The notes below the pieces were generated by a model. That model was not told the origin of the DNA, searched no databases, and saw only the letters and a program-made list of their open reading frames with translations. The translations under genes and the position numbers were made by a program. A stretch of 9,267 bases of DNA. It comes from an uncultured Methanosarcinales archaeon (GTDB lineage Archaea; Halobacteriota; Methanosarcinia; Methanotrichales; Methanotrichaceae). Each line of letters begins with the position of its first letter. Position 1 is the stretch's first letter. This document shows positions 7,001 through 9,267 of this stretch, in pieces. Where the stretch lies: assembly GCA_937864385.1 (NCBI GenBank), contig CALMJN010000332.1, positions 1-9,267 on the forward strand, written 5' to 3'.

Positions 7001-7354
7001 TCAAACCAGCTTGAGCTTGCCTGTAATCCTGTCCATGAGCTTTGCCTGGGCCGGGCCGAGCCCCAGAGCGGTGATGGTACCGGCCGGAATCTCGGTCAGA
7101 CCCGCATCTGCGACAATGGCACTGGCTATTCCGGCTCGATCCGCCTCCTCACGCAGCCGGAAGAGCTCCGGCACACCGGGGACCTTCAAGACCACCTTCT
7201 TCTGTCCCTCACTCTTCCAGTCGGCTACCGTAGATCTATCCATCTTCTCCGCCCTCTCCACAGCCATGACCGCAGCATGAGCCACCTGAACTGCAAGCTT
7301 GCCTGGAGAGAGCTTGAGATCCTCTCGGATGACAATGCACTGCTTGAACTCCAT
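7001..7354 (-). CDS. pth2: Peptidyl-tRNA hydrolase, archaeal/eukaryotic type (Pth2)
   Basis: Pth2 cleaves the ester bond of peptidyl-tRNA released from stalled ribosomes, recycling tRNA in the cytoplasm. The 117-residue length is typical. Family signatures are RED-LKLSPGKLAVQVAHAAV (residues 10-29, with catalytic-site K19 and H26) and IVADAGLTEIPAGTITALGLGP (about 80-101). The start at ATG 7354 gives the standard MEFKQCIVIRED beginning. An AGGAG lies 12 nt before it, rather far for a ribosome site. A TATA-like GATTTAATC centred 27 nt upstream suggests a leaderless transcript instead. It is followed by truD in the same direction. dnaG, about 107 nt upstream on the same strand, is probably a separate unit. 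Confidence 0.97.
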   Translation of the reverse strand: MEFKQCIVIREDLKLSPGKLAVQVAHAAVMAVERAEKMDRSTVADWKSEGQKKVVLKVPGVPELFRLREEADRAGIASAIVADAGLTEIPAGTITALGLGPAQAKLMDRITGKLKLV

Positions 7355-7376
7355 TTAATGCAACATCTCCTGAACA

Positions 7377-7385
7377 GATTAAATC
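7377..7385 (-). promoter_or_regulatory. TATA-like box before pth2
   Basis: GATTTAATC (minus strand) is centred 27 nt before the pth2 ATG, the same geometry as at two other genes here. A second candidate, CTTTAAGC at about 7397-7405, would give a 20-nt leader that includes the AGGAG. Confidence 0.38.
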
Positions 7386-7423
7386 GGAATTGGATCGCTT
7401 AAAGATAGACCATGCATCAGGCG

Positions 7424-7436
7424 AGAAAAAATTTTC
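7424..7436 (-). terminator. T-run downstream of dnaG
   Basis: The minus strand has six Ts (7431-7426) about 30 nt after the dnaG stop, in the near-palindrome GAAAATTTTTTC. This is consistent with termination of dnaG before pth2. Confidence 0.4.
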
Positions 7437-7461
7437 GGAAAAGGGGAAGAGGCTGAGATGA

Positions 7462-8781
7462 TCAAGCCTCTTTGGTCAGAACTCTGATGCAAGAGGGGCT
7501 TTTCGCAATATTGCCCATCTTGGCCCCAATAAGATAATCCAGGCCCTTCTCTGCGGCTATGTCCAGTATGCGCTGGGTTACCACGCCATCGAAGATCACT
7601 CCGCTCACGTCACCATTGGCCTCCTTGAGCTCCCGGGCCAGATCCCTGACAGCAACCTCTTTGAGCACATTTTGATTCCTGTCCATGATCCTGGCGGAGA
7701 GTGTACCATCCAGCTCTTCCATATGAGCTCTAAACCATTCTCTCTCCGGCTCAGGCTCCGGGACCACCTCAGGGGCGACAACTGCCGCCTCCACAATGGC
7801 CGGCTCAGGCTTGGCCATGACCTCTCGGGGCATGATCCTTCTTGGTGCGATTACCTCCGCCCTCTCCATAGTGCTGCGCACGCACAAGGGCTTCTCTCGG
7901 ATGAGGCTCTTTCTCTTGGTGGTGATCTCCCGTCTCTTCTTGGGCTGGCTCTTGATCTTGTACTGGTCTAAAACCTGCTCCACGGGGATCTTCTGGCGAA
8001 GTGCTCGCACGATCTCCTTCTGAGTCAGATCCTCAACGCTCTTGCCCTCCGGGGCTCTGGCCACGAAGTCTATGTCCGCCACCTGAAGCAGCTCTTTGAT
8101 GATCAGCTCCCCGCCCCTGTCACCATCGGTAAAGGCGGTCACAACCTTCTTGGCGCAGAGATCAGCTATATGGGGGGGCACATTAGTCCCGCCCACGGCC
8201 ACAGCATTCTTTATGCCGTATTTGAGAAGATTTAGCACATCAGCTCTGCCTTCCACCACCAGGATTGCATCTGAGTCCAGCACATTAGGGCCAGCCGGGA
8301 GATTATCTTTGCCCAAATGAGTAATCTCTTCCACCCGGACCGACTGCTTGATCTCCTCGGTGATCTCCTCCGTCTCCAGGATGTTCTCATCGAACATCTC
8401 CACCAGGATGCGCTTGGCCCTCTCTATGACATATTTTCTCTTGGAGGCGCGCACATCCTCGATGCGATTGATTGCAATGCGAGCGATGCAAGGCCCTACC
8501 CGGTCGATGGTCTCCAAGGCTGCCGCCAAAATAGCTGTCTCTACCTTGTCGAAGCTGGAGGGGATGGAGATGGTGCCGCTGGATTTTCCCCCACTGGAGG
8601 TGATCTGCACATCTATTCTGCCCAATCTTCCTGTTTTTTGAAGATCTCTAAGATCCAGATCTGATCCCAGCAGGCCTTCGGTCTGGCCAAAAATAGCTCC
8701 GACCACATCCGGCCTCTCTACTATTCCCTCCGCAGTTATATCCGCATAAATAACATATTTAGTTGTATCAACATTTTGCAT
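7462..8781 (-). CDS. dnaG: Archaeal DnaG-type primase (TOPRIM domain, exosome-associated)
   Basis: This 439-residue archaeal DnaG homologue synthesises RNA primers in vitro and, in archaea, also joins the RNA-degrading exosome as an RNA-binding subunit. The N-terminal archaeal domain ([32 protein letters not shown]) occupies about residues 8-130. The TOPRIM domain spans about 170-250, with the catalytic Glu in LVVEGRADV (E178) and the metal-binding Asps in TDGDRGG (D219, D221). A basic, then Pro/Glu/Ala-rich linker (about 270-345) leads to a C-terminal domain ([18 protein letters not shown] to the end). There is no bacterial CHC2 zinc-binding domain, as expected for archaea. The start is ATG 8781 with GAGGTG six nt upstream. 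Expression is probably from its own promoter in the spacer. Confidence 0.97.
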   Translation of the reverse strand: MQNVDTTKYVIYADITAEGIVERPDVVGAIFGQTEGLLGSDLDLRDLQKTGRLGRIDVQITSSGGKSSGTISIPSSFDKVETAILAAALETIDRVGPCIARIAINRIEDVRASKRKYVIERAKRILVEMFDENILETEEITEEIKQSVRVEEITHLGKDNLPAGPNVLDSDAILVVEGRADVLNLLKYGIKNAVAVGGTNVPPHIADLCAKKVVTAFTDGDRGGELIIKELLQVADIDFVARAPEGKSVEDLTQKEIVRALRQKIPVEQVLDQYKIKSQPKKRREITTKRKSLIREKPLCVRSTMERAEVIAPRRIMPREVMAKPEPAIVEAAVVAPEVVPEPEPEREWFRAHMEELDGTLSARIMDRNQNVLKEVAVRDLARELKEANGDVSGVIFDGVVTQRILDIAAEKGLDYLIGAKMGNIAKSPSCIRVLTKEA

Positions 8782-8787
8782 TTAAGA

Positions 8788-8793
8788 CACCTC
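8788..8793 (-). promoter_or_regulatory. Shine-Dalgarno sequence of dnaG
   Basis: GAGGTG, six nt before the ATG at 8781, is complementary to the 16S rRNA 3' end. It fixes the dnaG start and implies a leadered mRNA. Confidence 0.65.
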
Positions 8794-8828
8794 TTATTTT
8801 AAAATAGTTCGATAAAAGTCACACTCAA

Positions 8829-8838
8829 CCATAAATGC
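8829..8838 (-). promoter_or_regulatory. Possible TATA-like box of dnaG
   Basis: CATTTATG on the minus strand would start transcription near 8807, giving a leader of about 26 nt that contains the GAGGTG. CTTTTATC at 8811-8818 is closer to the start but would place transcription on the ribosome site. A box further upstream (TATTTAAG, 9087-9094) would give a much longer leader. Confidence 0.3.
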
Positions 8839-8968
8839 AAAGCTATCTCCGGCCTGCCAAGGCCGTTTCGCGACCCAGCGCCGCGCCTATAGCCATGCCG
8901 CCTTACAGGCAAGCAGTGAGCAGTGAATGAGGTGAATATGAGGTTTATCCAACTATTCTAGTGTCCAT

Positions 8969-8995
8969 CTATCAATGTTAGGGGACATCTGATAG
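8969..8995. repeat. Inverted repeat / hairpin in the spacer upstream of dnaG
   Basis: CTATCAATGT pairs with ACAT-C-TGATAG: ten base pairs with a single bulged C (8989) and a six-base loop TAGGGG. It could be an RNA hairpin on either strand or a protein-binding palindrome. Confidence 0.6.
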
Positions 8996-9043
8996 AAATG
9001 CCTACATATGAGCACTTTTACTCTTTTTTTGCTGGCATTTCAT

Positions 9044-9065
9044 CGCCCAGGCTTTGCCCAGGCTT
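9044..9065. repeat. Two tandem 11-bp units containing GCCCAGGCTT
   Basis: The units at 9044-9054 and 9055-9065 differ only at the first base (C versus T). Nothing similar occurs elsewhere in the spacer. It may be a small slippage duplication or paired protein-binding sites. Confidence 0.6.
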
Positions 9066-9185
9066 AATCATCATGTGATTTGAAGCTTAAATACGCGCTT
9101 CTATGTGTAGAATTGCATAAAACTAGTTTAAGAACTTTTTGGTAGAAACGGATTCAGATACAAATCCATTAGATCTGCTCACAAC

Positions 9186-9209
9186 TATAATATTCTTTAT
9201 AATATTATA
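9186..9209 (-). terminator. A/T-only inverted repeat over the stop codon of the right-edge gene
   Basis: TATAATATT (9186-9194) is complementary to AATATTATA (9201-9209) with a six-base loop holding the stop codon of the partial minus-strand gene. No T-run follows on that strand, so a terminator role is only possible. Confidence 0.25.
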
Positions 9210-9267
9210 AATACATCCTTTGTTCTTATTACCTTGACCTCTTCTCCCGGCTGGACCTTCAGATCCC
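9197..9267 (-). CDS. 3' end of an unidentified gene (N-terminal part outside window)
   Basis: Reading in from the right edge on the minus strand gives 22 residues, DLKVQPGEEVKVIRTKDVFI followed by Ile-Leu, and then stop TAA at 9197-9199. GC-rich codons and the pattern G-E-E-V-K-V-I-x-x-x-D-V-F resemble the end of a small beta-barrel (PUA- or OB-like) domain, but 22 residues are too few to name a family. The sharp fall in GC right after the stop supports a genuine coding end. Confidence 0.5.
   Translation of the reverse strand, partial: DLKVQPGEEVKVIRTKDVFIIL

Larger units (their letters stand above)
8782..9196. other. 415-nt intergenic region with structured and repeated sequence, no convincing gene
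   Basis: No ORF of credible size is present. Contents are: the dnaG leader and candidate TATA boxes; a GC-rich island (about 8848-8912) that can fold through GCCTG/CAGGC and AAGG/CCTT; two tandem GCAGTGA units (8913-8926) and two ATGAGGT units (8927-8933, 8938-8944); a hairpin at 8969-8995; seven Ts at 9024-9030; and two tandem GCCCAGGCTT units (9044-9065). It could be a long dnaG 5' leader, a small RNA gene, or simply a spacer. Confidence 0.5.

Noticed and set aside
8856..8893. 17-codon minus-strand ORF in the GC-rich island, resembling an Ala/Gly-rich peptide
   Set aside because: It is too short, and low-complexity GC-rich sequence easily gives such peptides. The RNA-structure explanation fits better.
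9018..9074. 18-codon minus-strand ORF (begins ATG ATG ATT AAG, ends in Lys-Glu then TAA)
   Set aside because: It is very short, lacks a ribosome site, and is largely made from the tandem GCCCAGGCTT units. The nearby TATA-like box is too close to its start.

Overview
The window comes from a methanogenic euryarchaeon. The evidence is an archaeal gene set (archaeal-type DnaG primase, Pth2-type peptidyl-tRNA hydrolase, archaeal-style TruD, a Cdc48 C-terminus), a methanogenesis marker 11 protein, and A/T-rich archaeal TATA-like boxes about 27-30 nt before several start codons. GC-rich genes alternate with A/T-rich spacers. I would guess the Methanothrix/Methanosarcinales side of the Euryarchaeota, but the genus is a guess.

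Left part, plus strand (1-2772): a chimeric gene end, in which an ArgJ (ornithine acetyltransferase) segment runs in frame into the C-terminal tail of a Cdc48-type AAA ATPase; a PRC-barrel protein; two tandem cyclophilin-type peptidyl-prolyl isomerases, one with a lipoprotein signal and one cytoplasmic, with nearly identical DNA in their cores; and a membrane-anchored Cas4-like PD-(D/E)XK nuclease whose conserved parts are divided between two overlapping reading frames.

Middle and right part, minus strand (read from right to left): dnaG, pth2, truD, mmp11 and an IorA-like thiamine pyrophosphate enzyme lacking the usual C-terminal ferredoxin domain, then a small CoA-binding protein with its own promoter-like box. 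truD and mmp11 overlap by 4 nt, and mmp11 is separated from the IorA-like gene by 5 nt, so these three are probably co-transcribed and translationally coupled. dnaG is separated from pth2 by about 100 nt holding a T-run and a promoter-like box. The common theme of dnaG-pth2-truD is information processing. Mmp11 carries a DDTD motif like that of the tRNA-modifying enzyme TiaS.

The 415-nt spacer upstream of dnaG (8782-9196) has no convincing gene. It holds a GC-rich, potentially structured island, a good hairpin, short tandem repeats and a T7 run. The last 71 nt are the 3' end of an unidentified minus-strand gene. There is no CRISPR array, tRNA, rRNA or insertion sequence that I can recognise. 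The points most worth following are the split Cas4-like membrane nuclease, the ferredoxin-less IorA-like enzyme coupled to mmp11, the ArgJ/Cdc48 chimera, and the structured spacer before dnaG.
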